A stretch of 64,000 bases of DNA. Source: Allocoprobacillus sp002160865. Its GTDB lineage: Bacteria; Bacillota_I; Bacilli_A; Erysipelotrichales; Coprobacillaceae. The notes under the pieces were generated by a model that did not search any database, had not been told where the DNA came from, and was given only the letters and a program-made list of their open reading frames with translations. The stretch spans positions 248,001 through 312,000 of the forward strand of contig NZ_AP031415.1 of assembly GCF_042850985.1 (NCBI RefSeq), read 5' to 3'. This document shows positions 35,269 to 44,253 of this stretch, one piece after another. Within the stretch, counting starts at the first letter, position 1; each line of letters begins with the position of its first letter. A program made the translations under genes and the position numbers.

Positions 35269-36777
35269 ATGAATGTTCAAGAATTTGTAAAAAAATTTAG
35301 AAATCATCCAATAATGTTTATTGGAACTGGATTGAGTCTTAGATATTTATCAACTGCATTTAGTTGGGAAGATTTGCTAAAGAAGGTTGCATATGAATTT
35401 AATCCTAATGAGGAATATTATCTAGATATTAAATCTGAATGTATGAATTCAAGTGGTTGTGATTTTTCTAAAATGGCTACTCGTTTAGAAATTGATTTTA
35501 ATAAGTATTTACAATCAAATAGAAATGGTAAATTTAAAAGTGTAAATGATACTTTTTATGAAAACATGAAGAACGGTGTAAATGTTAGCCGATTTAAACT
35601 TTATATTGCAGAACTTTTAAATGAAATTACATTTAAAGAGGGCATTGAAAATGAATTAGCAGAGTTAAAAAAAATCAGAAAAAATATTGGGTCTATTATT
35701 ACTACTAATTATGATAGAATGATAGAAGAAATATTTTCGTTTAATCCTTTAATTGGAAATGATATTTTGCTTAGTAATCCATATGGATCTGTATATAAAA
35801 TTCATGGTTGTGTGTCTGTACCTGATAAAATAATTATTACAGAAAATGATTATAGCAAATTTGAAGAAAAGTATGAACTTATTCGAGCACAATTACTTTC
35901 ATTATTTATACATAATCCAATTATTTTTATCGGCTATAATATTGGAGATAAAAATATTAAAGATATTTTAAAAACAATATTTTCTTATGTAGACTATAAT
36001 ACAGAAAACTCAAGATTGATCAGAGACAATTTTTTATTAGTTGAATATGAAGAAGAATCAAAAAATATTGAAGTTGTTGAGCATGATATAGACATAGAAG
36101 GTTTTCCGACTATTAGAATTAATAAATTGAAGACCGATAATTTTGTTGCGTTATATCAAGCACTTGCGGATTTGGTATTACCGGTTTCAGCAATGGATAT
36201 TAGAAAAGTTCAAAATGTTGTTCGTGATATTTATGCAGGAGGAAATATTAAGGTTTCTATTACTGAAAATCTTGATAATTTAAAAAATTCAGATAAAGTT
36301 TTAGTTTTAGGCTCAAAAAACACTATCAAATATGAATTTCAAACTACATCTGAAATGATGGCAAATTATTTTCAAATAATTGAAGAATCAAATGCTCAAT
36401 TACTAAAATTAATAGATAAGCAAACAATACAAAGTAATCAGTATTTTCCAATCTATGCTTTCTCAAAAATTTGTGATGATATTGGAAATATTGAAAAACT
36501 TAAAAAACAACAAATTGATAAAATTAGAACATTAGTAAATAATGCTCCACAAGATTGCAAAAAAAGCTTTAGTACGCCACTAGAGGTTTGGAAGGATACT
36601 AAAATTTCCAGATCTAATAAAACAACAGCAATAGTTTGTGCTATCATGAATGGAAGTATGGATTTAAAATCAGTAAAGGATTATTTAAAAAATTTTGATG
36701 ATAAGCGAGATACTCAATATAGGAAAATCTTATGCGCATTTGATATCAAAAATAATGATGATGGTATTATTGATTAA
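35269..36777 (+). CDS. SIR2-like NAD-consuming defence protein
   Basis: A 502-residue protein whose N-terminal 280 residues are a SIR2-like domain: FIGTGLSLRY (NAD loop, about residue 18), ITTNYDRMIEE (about 143), the catalytic-type His in YKIHGCVS (about 179) and FIGYNIGDKN (about 220). The C-terminal 220 residues are helical and unassigned; they may sense a phage trigger. SIR2-domain proteins in defence islands deplete NAD on infection (abortive infection). The role here is inferred from domain and neighbourhood. It has a weak ribosome-binding site (GAGGG) and no clear partner. Confidence 0.82.
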   Translation: MNVQEFVKKFRNHPIMFIGTGLSLRYLSTAFSWEDLLKKVAYEFNPNEEYYLDIKSECMNSSGCDFSKMATRLEIDFNKYLQSNRNGKFKSVNDTFYENMKNGVNVSRFKLYIAELLNEITFKEGIENELAELKKIRKNIGSIITTNYDRMIEEIFSFNPLIGNDILLSNPYGSVYKIHGCVSVPDKIIITENDYSKFEEKYELIRAQLLSLFIHNPIIFIGYNIGDKNIKDILKTIFSYVDYNTENSRLIRDNFLLVEYEEESKNIEVVEHDIDIEGFPTIRINKLKTDNFVALYQALADLVLPVSAMDIRKVQNVVRDIYAGGNIKVSITENLDNLKNSDKVLVLGSKNTIKYEFQTTSEMMANYFQIIEESNAQLLKLIDKQTIQSNQYFPIYAFSKICDDIGNIEKLKKQQIDKIRTLVNNAPQDCKKSFSTPLEVWKDTKISRSNKTTAIVCAIMNGSMDLKSVKDYLKNFDDKRDTQYRKILCAFDIKNNDDGIID

Positions 36778-37145
36778 GAGATATTAGAAGATATTAATAT
36801 AATAGTTCAAAATTATAAAAATGGTTAGTTAAGTATTATTATCATTAATTATATATATTGATACTCTAATAATTTACTTAATTTAACTTCTTTTTAGTAA
36901 CATTATATTATTTAATGAGTAAATAATTGATATACTCTGCACTCAAAATAGAGGTATATATAATTTGAATTTTGTAGTTATCATAGATTTTTGATACTGT
37001 TTTGATAAAAAAATATGAAAAAATTATAAATGGATATATTTTATTTTGTATACTTATTAGAACAATACATTTGATACATATAATTTATTGTTAATAGAAA
37101 ATTAAATAACAAATATTTGAAAAGTATGAAAGGAGATTAAGAAAT
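36778..37145. other. AT-rich spacer between SIR2-like and OLD-like genes
   Basis: About 370 bases, very AT-rich. No gene or strong hairpin was seen. AGGAG for the next gene lies at its right end. The spacing suggests the two flanking genes are separate transcription units. Confidence 0.45.
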
Positions 37146-38852
37146 ATGGAACAAAAAAGTATTATACCATCTCTTTGTATAGAAAAGATAACGTTTAATA
37201 ATGGAACTACAATAGAGCTTAAAAATGATGATATAGTTTTATTGGTTGGTGCTAATAATGTGGGGAAAAGTCGAACTTTAAAAGATTTAAAGGATGATTT
37301 AAATAATTTGCCAAAATCTAAAGTGATAATTGATGATGTTGTGTATCAATCTTCAAATTTTTCTTGTAGTCAACTCAGAAATTATTTTGAGAAAAATATT
37401 AGTAGGGATAGTTATGGTAATTATAATATTTTTTTAGATGAAAATCAGATGTATAGTTTTAACGATTCATCGTTTAATGATACAATAGATGAAAAAAATT
37501 TTTATAAGGTTTTCTTTTCTTTTTTATCTACAGAAAATCGTTTAAATATAACAAGACCTATTTGGTTTAATAGAGTTGTAGACAATAGAAGTTTAAATGT
37601 TATGAAAGTTCTTGAAAATGATTCAAAGGCGATTGATGTCTTGAATAGAATGTTAAAGATGGGATTTGAAAAATCAATTGATACATTTGAAGATTATTTG
37701 GACGGAACAATTGTAAAGAAATACAAGATAGGAAAAAATCAAGAGATTATCGATGCTATTAATTTAAATAGGCGAGATAATTTTAACATGTTAAAGAATA
37801 TGGAAGATTTACACGCTCAGGGAGATGGTATAAGAAGTGCAGTTGCAATTTTGGCTTCACTCATAGTGAATGATAATTCACTATTTTTAATAGATGAGCC
37901 AGAAACATTTATGCATCCTCCACAAGCAAGGTTATTAGGTAAAAATATAGTAGCTTTATCTAAAGAAAAACAATGTATTATTTCAACACATAGTATTGAT
38001 TTTATTAAGGGCGTTTTAGAAGCTGATTCTTCTAGAGTAAAAATAATAAAGATCGATAGATTAGAAAATACTAATAAATTTAATTTGATTGATAATGAAA
38101 GTGTTACTGAAATAGCCAATGATAAGAATTTAAAATATACGAATATTTTGGATGGATTGTTTTATAATCGATTAGTAATGTGTGAAAATGAAAGTGATTG
38201 CAAATTTTATTCGGCAATATTGGAAAATTTGGATTTGACAATATATCAAAATACTTTGTTTAGTGCTGTTGGAGGAAAAGATCAATTTAAAAAAGTTATA
38301 CCATTATTAAAGAAACTAAATATAAATTATTCTATTATTGCTGATATAGATTTGATAAATAATAAAGATAATTTAAAACAATTAGTTAATTCGATTGAGA
38401 CAGATTGTTATAATAAAATAGAAAATGAGCATAATAAGTTTATTGAAGAATTTGAAGAAGGTATGAATTCTCAGGTGAAGACACAACAAATTATAAAAAG
38501 TGAAATCAATGAAATGTTTAATGAAGAAAAGTATATGTCTGATGCGACAGCAAAAAATATAAAAGACTTACTAAAGAATATTAGTAGTTTTAAACTTTTA
38601 AAAAGTGGCGGTAAAAGTATATTGCCACAGGGAAATTGTATGTCTTTGTTCGAACAGATAAAAAGTTTTTTGAATGAACATAGCGTTTATATTTTGGAGT
38701 GTGGAGAAATTGAAAGATTTGTTCCAAATGTAGGTGGACATGGAAATGTTTGGGTAGAAAAAACATTTATAAAATATAAAGATATTAACGATAGCGCATA
38801 TGATGAAGCAAGACGATTTATAAAATCTGTATTTAGTATATTGAATGATTGA
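37146..38852 (+). CDS. OLD-like AAA ATPase with TOPRIM-like domain
   Basis: A 568-residue ABC-type/OLD-family ATPase. Walker A is GANNVGKS (about residue 36), Walker B is LFLIDEPETFMHPPQAR (about 247), and the following ISTHSIDF is the switch/His loop. The C-terminal half has TOPRIM-like acidic motifs (VMCENESDCKFY; IIADIDLIN), suggesting nuclease activity like that of OLD and PtuA/AbiL-type defence proteins. No UvrD-like GajB or HNH PtuB partner follows, so it may act alone or with the SIR2 gene. It is the last cargo gene before the island end. Confidence 0.82.
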   Translation: MEQKSIIPSLCIEKITFNNGTTIELKNDDIVLLVGANNVGKSRTLKDLKDDLNNLPKSKVIIDDVVYQSSNFSCSQLRNYFEKNISRDSYGNYNIFLDENQMYSFNDSSFNDTIDEKNFYKVFFSFLSTENRLNITRPIWFNRVVDNRSLNVMKVLENDSKAIDVLNRMLKMGFEKSIDTFEDYLDGTIVKKYKIGKNQEIIDAINLNRRDNFNMLKNMEDLHAQGDGIRSAVAILASLIVNDNSLFLIDEPETFMHPPQARLLGKNIVALSKEKQCIISTHSIDFIKGVLEADSSRVKIIKIDRLENTNKFNLIDNESVTEIANDKNLKYTNILDGLFYNRLVMCENESDCKFYSAILENLDLTIYQNTLFSAVGGKDQFKKVIPLLKKLNINYSIIADIDLINNKDNLKQLVNSIETDCYNKIENEHNKFIEEFEEGMNSQVKTQQIIKSEINEMFNEEKYMSDATAKNIKDLLKNISSFKLLKSGGKSILPQGNCMSLFEQIKSFLNEHSVYILECGEIERFVPNVGGHGNVWVEKTFIKYKDINDSAYDEARRFIKSVFSILND

Positions 38853-38897
38853 AAATGATTTTATAATCTTTTTAGTAATTAATACAATTTTAATTAA

Positions 38898-38918
38898 TGG
38901 TACTATTTTGGTACTAAG
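38898..38918 (+). repeat. Right arm-type repeats of island 1 integrase
   Basis: TGGTACTA at 38898 and 38909, 11 bp apart, duplicates the pair at 18451/18462. Confidence 0.6.
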
Positions 38919-39013
38919 ATTTAATATAAATAAAAATAATAAAAGAATTTAAAAACTATTTTAAGCTAAATGCAGACTTAAAAGTACTTATTAAAGCTAA
39001 AATATTTTAATGC

Positions 39014-39033
39014 TTATCATACGTTGGTGAATA
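39014..39033 (+). repeat. att site 2 (island 1/island 2 junction)
   Basis: TTATCATACGTTGGTGAATA, one mismatch from the rpsR 3' end at 18375. Confidence 0.8.
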
Positions 39034-39045
39034 GTTAATTTGATG

Positions 39046-39077
39046 AAAAAACCTCGATAAAATCGAGGTTTTTTTTG
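39046..39077 (+). terminator. Terminator after att site 2
   Basis: CCTCGAT pairs with ATCGAGG, with As before and eight Ts after. It is a diverged copy of the hairpin at 18404, with compensating changes on both arms. Confidence 0.8.
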
Positions 39078-39090
39078 TGGAATAGTGTTT

Positions 39091-39112
39091 TATACGTGAT
39101 TTATACGTGATT
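39091..39112 (+). repeat. Left arm-type repeats of island 2 integrase
   Basis: TATACGTGATT occurs at 39091 and 39102, 11 bp apart. Matching pairs lie at 58654 and 58665 near the right end. Confidence 0.6.
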
Positions 39113-39131
39113 TTGAACGGAGAAGTGCGTA

Positions 39132-40343
39132 TTATTCGTCGTTTTCGTCCTCTAAATTGAAGTCAACTAGATCGGCGACGAACTTCTGACGAGCATGTAA
39201 TACATCTGTATATGTATCAGCGGTAATATTAATATCACTATGACCAAGATGAGCAGATACAGTCTTTAGATCAACATCATTCATCAGTAATAGTGTTGCA
39301 TTCGTATGACGCAAGAAGTGAACGGTTATGTATTCATAGTCCGTTCCTTTTTTTATTGAAGTAAGTCTAGATGATACAGTATGACGATTAATGTAATTAC
39401 CAGTATTACCTGCAAAGACTAGATTATGATCTTCATATACATTACATAAAGCTTTCTTCTTTTCATCCTGATCTTCCTTGACGAGTTTGAGTAAGTTCAT
39501 AAGTGTATCAGATATATATAAAGTTCTAAAACCATTATCGGTTTTTGGTGGACCAACATAAATATTACCACTAATGATGTTGACAGTTTTATTTACTTTG
39601 ATTGTTCTTTTCTTAAAATCAACATCATCCCAGGTAAGTGCTAAGGTTTCACCAATTCGCATGCCTGTATAAATCTGAAATTGAAGAACAGCATTGAGTA
39701 CTGTAAATTCTGTGGTTTTCTTAATTATATCCTTTATTTGATGAAGTTCCAATGGTGGCTTCTTTTCTGTTTTATTCTTTTTAGGACGGATTGCATTTTC
39801 ACATGGATTTTCTTTAATCCATCCTTGAGATATAGCTACCTGGAAGATACGACTAAGTGTCGAATGAATTGCACGTACATAACTATCCTTATAGTATTGT
39901 TTAGGACGAAGTGGTCTGCCTGTTTCTTTATCTTTTATAACAGCGACTTCATTAAGAAATTGAGTAATACGTGCTGTTGTAAAATCACCGATTTTTATGA
40001 ATCCTAGATCAGGTATGACTTTGTTTTCCATGATCTGAGTAATCAGATCGATTGTAGATTCTCTTAAACGGTTAGGGGCATAAAAGTTTTTATACCACTG
40101 CCATACATCTATAAGTTGCTTTTCGCTACCTAAGTTTTCTTTTCTTTCAAATTGTCTAAGCATTTCTAGTTCCATTTCACGAGCAATGCTTCTGGCTTTT
40201 CGAATACTCATATCTTTAGGTGGTTTAAATGTCTTATATTTTCTGTTTTGGACTTTATTTCCATGAACATCGAGTTTATAGCCATCATTAACTGTAATAT
40301 CAAATACGATACCTGTTTTATTTTTTCTTTCTCTTATAGGCAT
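39132..40343 (-). CDS. Tyrosine recombinase/integrase of island 2
   Basis: A 403-residue integrase with an arm-binding N-terminal domain, a SAM-like core-binding domain (about 90-200) and a catalytic domain. The catalytic residues are visible: Arg in TGMRIGETLALTW, HxxR in VHFLRHTNATLL, His in LSAHLGHSD-like SAHLGHSD and the Tyr in ITADTYTDV. It differs clearly from the island 1 integrase yet uses the same rpsR site. Its start overlaps the upstream XRE gene by 26 bp, so integrase and regulators form one leftward operon. It is intact and likely functional. Confidence 0.94.
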   Translation of the reverse strand: MPIRERKNKTGIVFDITVNDGYKLDVHGNKVQNRKYKTFKPPKDMSIRKARSIAREMELEMLRQFERKENLGSEKQLIDVWQWYKNFYAPNRLRESTIDLITQIMENKVIPDLGFIKIGDFTTARITQFLNEVAVIKDKETGRPLRPKQYYKDSYVRAIHSTLSRIFQVAISQGWIKENPCENAIRPKKNKTEKKPPLELHQIKDIIKKTTEFTVLNAVLQFQIYTGMRIGETLALTWDDVDFKKRTIKVNKTVNIISGNIYVGPPKTDNGFRTLYISDTLMNLLKLVKEDQDEKKKALCNVYEDHNLVFAGNTGNYINRHTVSSRLTSIKKGTDYEYITVHFLRHTNATLLLMNDVDLKTVSAHLGHSDINITADTYTDVLHARQKFVADLVDFNLEDENDE

Positions 40344-40698
40344 AATCCTTATCCTCCTCGATTAAGTTTAATAAAAAATCTTTAAAGTCATCGAGTTTAA
40401 CTTTTTGATTACGTAAGGTTTTAAGTATTTCGATGCTTTTATCATCTAGAAATAGTACTTCTTTTACAAAATCATCATGTGTAGGGTAACAATCTTCGCA
40501 AAATAGATAATCTAGTGAAACTTTGTATAAACCAGGTAAAAAGTGCAGTACTTTATTTCCTGGATATTCATATCCTGTTTCACAGTTACCTAATGAATTT
40601 CTTGAAATAAAACCAGATATATCACAAACATCTTTTTGGGAGTATCCGGCATTTATCCTTGCATATTTTAAACGATTAGGCATAACTTTTCTTTTCAT
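40318..40698 (-). CDS. XRE-family regulator (integrase operon)
   Basis: A 126-residue protein with an N-terminal helix-turn-helix (RLKYARINAGYSQKDVCD, then SRNSLGNCETGYEYPG) and a C-terminal charged tail ending in KKK. The YLFCEDCYP segment has two Cys that might bind a metal or sense redox. Its start overlaps the previous XRE gene by 4 bp and its end overlaps the integrase by 26 bp. It is probably a regulator of excision, perhaps acting with its neighbour as a pair. Confidence 0.85.
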   Translation of the reverse strand: MKRKVMPNRLKYARINAGYSQKDVCDISGFISRNSLGNCETGYEYPGNKVLHFLPGLYKVSLDYLFCEDCYPTHDDFVKEVLFLDDKSIEILKTLRNQKVKLDDFKDFLLNLIEEDKDYAYKRKKK

Positions 40699-41054
40699 AA
40701 CTGTTCTCCATATTGTGAGTGAATGTAATCATTGATTTTACGATAAATCTTTTCATTTTGGATGCTTTCTAGAAGCTGCAAGAAGTATTCGGTTAATCCT
40801 AGAACATTTTTGGTATACTCAATGTGATTTTTATAAGGATCAAGTACTAATAAATAGTCTAATGAAACATCTAAATAACGATGCATTTCAATTAATGTTT
40901 CCATCTTTGGATAAGTATTTGCTTTTTCATAATTAAGAATAGCTCTACGCTTTAATCCTAGATAGTAAGCTAATTGTTCTTGTGTTAAGTTTTTATCCAA
41001 TCTGCATTTCAAGAAACGATTGGGTAAACGCTTATCTCGATAATAAGTTGCCAT
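40695..41054 (-). CDS. XRE-family regulator, first gene of integrase operon
   Basis: A 119-residue protein with an XRE helix-turn-helix (LTQEQLAYYLGLKRRAILNYEKA) and a helical C-terminal part. The start at 41054 is behind AAGGAGG; a longer frame from 41102 has no ribosome-binding site. It overlaps the next XRE gene by 4 bp. It is divergent from parB, so the 260-bp region between them should hold operators for both units. Confidence 0.86.
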   Translation of the reverse strand: MATYYRDKRLPNRFLKCRLDKNLTQEQLAYYLGLKRRAILNYEKANTYPKMETLIEMHRYLDVSLDYLLVLDPYKNHIEYTKNVLGLTEYFLQLLESIQNEKIYRKINDYIHSQYGEQL

Positions 41055-41259
41055 TGTGATTCCTCCTTGTTTCAAACAGGTGGCGTGCCTGTTATATGGC
41101 AATCTTACAAATTAAAATTTTTAAAATCAAAGGTGCAATTTTTACTGCAATTTTCCTTCTTTGTTATATAGTTCATGTTTATTCGTGAAATTAGTTGATA
41201 GACTTAACTGGTAATAAAATATCAGTTATCGTCTTTAAAATTAAATATGAAAAATTTTT

Positions 41260-41296
41260 GAGCGAATGCCTTATTGATGGGTGTTCGCTCTTTTTT
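41260..41296 (+). terminator. Hairpin/terminator in the parB leader
   Basis: GAGCGAATGCC (41260-41270) pairs with GGTGTTCGCTC (41280-41290) with two G-U wobbles, followed by six Ts. It lies only 20 bp before parB, so it may act as an attenuator as well as a terminator. Confidence 0.65.
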
Positions 41297-41315
41297 ATTT
41301 AGGAGAGTGAATTAT

Positions 41316-42188
41316 ATGGAGTATGTATTCAAAGTTGTGGATCTATCCCAACTTGATGAATTTCCGAACCATCCATATCAGGTGAGGATAGATGAAGATT
41401 TAAGGAATCTTCAAAACAGTATTAGTGAAAGAGGTGTAGATGAACCACTGATAGTAAGAAACATCAATGATCGTTATCAGGTGATATCAGGGCACAGAAG
41501 AATGAAAGCATGTGAACTTGCTGGAATTCGTGATGTACCTATAAGAATTGTTGATCTGGATGATGATGAAGCTGTCATCATGATGGTTGATAGCAATTTA
41601 CACAGAAGAAAATTATTAAAGAGTGAGTTAGCATTTGCCTATCGAATGAAGTACGAAGCACTTAAGCATCAAGGAAAATTTATTGATGATTCAACTTCGT
41701 ACCAAGTTGGTACGAAGTACAACACAGACAGTGCTCAATTAATAGCTGATGAAAAAGGAACGAGTAGAACACAAGTGTTTCGTTATATTCGATTAACTTA
41801 TCTCAATAAGGGGTTATTGGATCTTGTTGATGAAGAACGTATCGCAATTAATCCTGCTTATGAACTTTCGTTTTTAAGTAAAGAACAACAAGAACAATTA
41901 CTCAATATTATTGAAGAGTTGGATGCAACACCCAGCCTTTCACAGGCAAAGTTTTTTAAGGAGGTGGCACAGGACGAACAGCTGGATGAAGAATTAATGT
42001 ATGACGAACTGTCAGAAGAAAAACCAAACCAGAAGGAAAAATTGAAATTAGAAACGAGTAAATTAAGGCAATATTTCCCTAGAGGAACAACTCCAAGGGA
42101 AATGAGCGAAGCGATTTATTATTTGTTGGAAGAACATGCTGATGAGTTGGAACACATTCGTTCCAATGATTATGAGCTGAAAATATAA
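41316..42188 (+). CDS. ParB/RepB/Spo0J-type partition protein
   Basis: A 290-residue partition protein. The N-terminal CTP-binding ParB domain shows NHPYQVRIDEDLRNLQNSI, GVDEPLIVR and the box SGHRRMKACE. A central helix-turn-helix follows (KGTSRTQVFRYIRLTYL). GGAGAG precedes the ATG at 41316; an upstream frame from 41274 is unsupported. Together with ParA downstream it would stabilise the excised or plasmid form. A 25-bp palindrome lies within the coding sequence at 41694-41718. Confidence 0.9.
   Translation: MEYVFKVVDLSQLDEFPNHPYQVRIDEDLRNLQNSISERGVDEPLIVRNINDRYQVISGHRRMKACELAGIRDVPIRIVDLDDDEAVIMMVDSNLHRRKLLKSELAFAYRMKYEALKHQGKFIDDSTSYQVGTKYNTDSAQLIADEKGTSRTQVFRYIRLTYLNKGLLDLVDEERIAINPAYELSFLSKEQQEQLLNIIEELDATPSLSQAKFFKEVAQDEQLDEELMYDELSEEKPNQKEKLKLETSKLRQYFPRGTTPREMSEAIYYLLEEHADELEHIRSNDYELKI
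41694..41718. other. Palindrome inside parB, candidate parS
   Basis: ACTTCGTACCAA (41694-41705), a central G and TTGGTACGAAGT (41707-41718) give two perfect 12-bp arms. It lies in the linker coding region between the ParB domain and the helix-turn-helix. Confidence 0.45.
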
Positions 42189-42240
42189 AAATACAAGTAA
42201 GAAAAGCTTAGTTGTCTATTTACCTGTAGGAGAGAGAAAG

Positions 42241-43173
42241 ATGATCAGTAGCAATGTATTTTTAAGGTTCCAGACCTTTAATGATGAAGAAAGCATCAGG
42301 AACTTTACCAAGGAAAAACAAGAATTTACATCAAATTCAAAGACATGGGAAGAAGACATCAATAAGTTGATGAGATATAAGAAAAAGCATTTAAGAAAGT
42401 TTGATAAGGAAAGCAACTATCGTAACATTCATGGTTATTATTTAAAAATCATGATTCCTTATGAAATGAAACAAAGAGAAGCAGAATATGTAAGAAGTGT
42501 CATGATTCAAATCGATAAAAGATTTTTACGAGATCTTTATGTATTTAAAACAACAACTGAAGGTCATGGCTATTATGCAGAGATTATCTGTTTTACCCGC
42601 TATGTCTTAAAAAGACCAACTAACAAAGTAATGAAATATAATCGAGATTATTACTACAATCCAAGTACTGGAAGATTATGTAAGAAAGATGCTGATGGTG
42701 CTGTTCTTAAAGGTAAGAAAGGTGATCCAGTATTAGATAAAGAAGGTAATGAAGTAACTGAACTAGTAGAAGTTAAAGCAGTAGAAGACAGAATCTTTGT
42801 TTATAAAACGATTCAAGAATTAACAAAACGTCTTAAGAAAGCTGTAGCTGAAGTTGTTATGGCTATTAAAAATAGTGATTTAATCGTCAAAATCATTTCA
42901 AGAATTACAGTCAGTGAAGAAGACTGTGAAAGCATGAGAAGGTACAAGTTCAAACGAAATCGAATGATCAGAAAGGTCAATGATGTTTTAGAGCAGTTTG
43001 TTGAAGAAATGATGCTAGGCAATCTTTGCGATTTAGAAGAAATTGAAGCATTAAATGCAGCCTGGTGTGATGAAGCAGACAAGATGATCCATGAAGAAAA
43101 CAAGAATTTTACCCAGGTTATTGATGTTTTAAAAGAACATTGGAATAAGGAATTCTTGGTAGGAATGATTTAG
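42241..43173 (+). CDS. Unknown protein between parB and parA
   Basis: A 310-residue basic protein I do not recognise. It has an N-terminal charged region, a middle part with EYVRSVMIQIDKRFLRDLYVF and GHGYYAEIICFTRYVL (reminiscent of a beta-alpha-beta fold), a short Gly/Lys hairpin region, and a helical acidic C-terminal third. GGAGAG precedes the start. Its position in a par operon on a mobile element suggests replication or mobilization (for example an atypical Rep or relaxase), but no HUH or catalytic motif is evident. Function is not assigned. Confidence 0.7.
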   Translation: MISSNVFLRFQTFNDEESIRNFTKEKQEFTSNSKTWEEDINKLMRYKKKHLRKFDKESNYRNIHGYYLKIMIPYEMKQREAEYVRSVMIQIDKRFLRDLYVFKTTTEGHGYYAEIICFTRYVLKRPTNKVMKYNRDYYYNPSTGRLCKKDADGAVLKGKKGDPVLDKEGNEVTELVEVKAVEDRIFVYKTIQELTKRLKKAVAEVVMAIKNSDLIVKIISRITVSEEDCESMRRYKFKRNRMIRKVNDVLEQFVEEMMLGNLCDLEEIEALNAAWCDEADKMIHEENKNFTQVIDVLKEHWNKEFLVGMI

Positions 43174-43277
43174 AAGGTAAATTTACCTTGTAGATTTGTA
43201 CCTTTGTTTAGTGATGGCGATTTAAAGAAAATAGAAGCAGAAAGGTTCCAGTAATGACTGGATTAAGGAAAAACAGA

Positions 43278-44210
43278 ATGAAAGTTATAAGTGTAATTAA
43301 TCAAAAAGGTGGCGTAGGTAAAACGCAGACAAGTATCAATTTAGCAGTAGGACTTAGCAGAAAAGGTAAAAAAGTACTATTGATTGATGGTGATGCGCAA
43401 GGCAATGCCACAAGTTATTTTATGAATGAGGTCAATAAAGTAGATTTGTTAAAACTGGTACAGATGGAAGTAATTAATGAAGATCCATTAGTTTGGTTAG
43501 AAAAAGCTTTAGGTGAAGGTGAATATGAAAAAGATATCAATGATGTTTTATTAGGTGAATGTGACATCATGGAAGCTGTCTATGTAACGGGTATTGATAA
43601 TTTGTACATTGTTCCATCAACTGAAACAAGACTTATCAATACAGATCAGTTAATTAAAACTACAAATAAACTTCAACATAATCGTTTGAAGAAAGCTTTA
43701 AGAAGTATCAGAAAGAATTTTGATTATGTAGTGATTGATAATGCACCAACGTTCAATACGATCACGTTAAATACTTTATATGCAAGTGATGAAGTCATCA
43801 TACCATTAAAGATTGGAAGATTTGAATTGGCAGGATTTATTCAGACAATGAAAGAGCTAGAAAATCTTATGAATGACTTTGAATGTTTCTATAAGATCTA
43901 TGTGCTATTCAATATGATTCCTAGAGGCAAAAGACCTCTATATCATGCATTTATAGAAAAAATGAAACAGTTATTTACAAATAATGACATGAAAGTATTG
44001 GAAACAACGATTGGATATCAGGAAGCAGTTGCTTCTAAATCAGGTATGGCCTGTCAGTTATTGGTAGATACAAAAAGTAAATTTGCTGCTGCATTTTATC
44101 AATTTACAAATGAAAAGCCTTTGAATTATCGGAAAAATCATAAAAATATAAATATTATAATGGATTGTTTTTATTATAATGGAGTAGAAAATACACATAG
44201 AAATCATTAA
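43278..44210 (+). CDS. ParA-type partition ATPase
   Basis: A 310-residue deviant-Walker ATPase. The P loop is QKGGVGKTQTS (residues about 9-19), then LLIDGDAQGNA and VIDNAPTFN. The start at 43278 follows AAGGA; an earlier in-frame ATG at 43254 is unsupported. The family region ends at about FYQFTNEKPL. The last 28 residues (NYRKNHKNINII onward) look unlike ParA and may be read from joined sequence, suggesting a recombination point just before the ABC-transporter remnant. Confidence 0.9.
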   Translation: MKVISVINQKGGVGKTQTSINLAVGLSRKGKKVLLIDGDAQGNATSYFMNEVNKVDLLKLVQMEVINEDPLVWLEKALGEGEYEKDINDVLLGECDIMEAVYVTGIDNLYIVPSTETRLINTDQLIKTTNKLQHNRLKKALRSIRKNFDYVVIDNAPTFNTITLNTLYASDEVIIPLKIGRFELAGFIQTMKELENLMNDFECFYKIYVLFNMIPRGKRPLYHAFIEKMKQLFTNNDMKVLETTIGYQEAVASKSGMACQLLVDTKSKFAAAFYQFTNEKPLNYRKNHKNINIIMDCFYYNGVENTHRNH

Positions 44211-44253
44211 AATCTTCTTAAGTTAGTATAAGTTAATTAGAGGGAGGCTTTTT

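Larger units (their letters stand above)
18375..39033. mobile_element. Island 1: mobilizable element with defence cargo, integrated at rpsR
   Basis: It is bounded by TTACCATACGTTGGTGAATA (18375-18394) and TTATCATACGTTGGTGAATA (39014-39033), one mismatch in 20. Inside are a tyrosine integrase, XRE regulators, a primase-helicase, MobC, a relaxase, TnpV, and restriction and other defence genes. Paired TGGTACTA repeats lie near both ends. No conjugative coupling protein or type IV secretion genes are present, so it would need a helper (an IME rather than an ICE). Confidence 0.85.
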
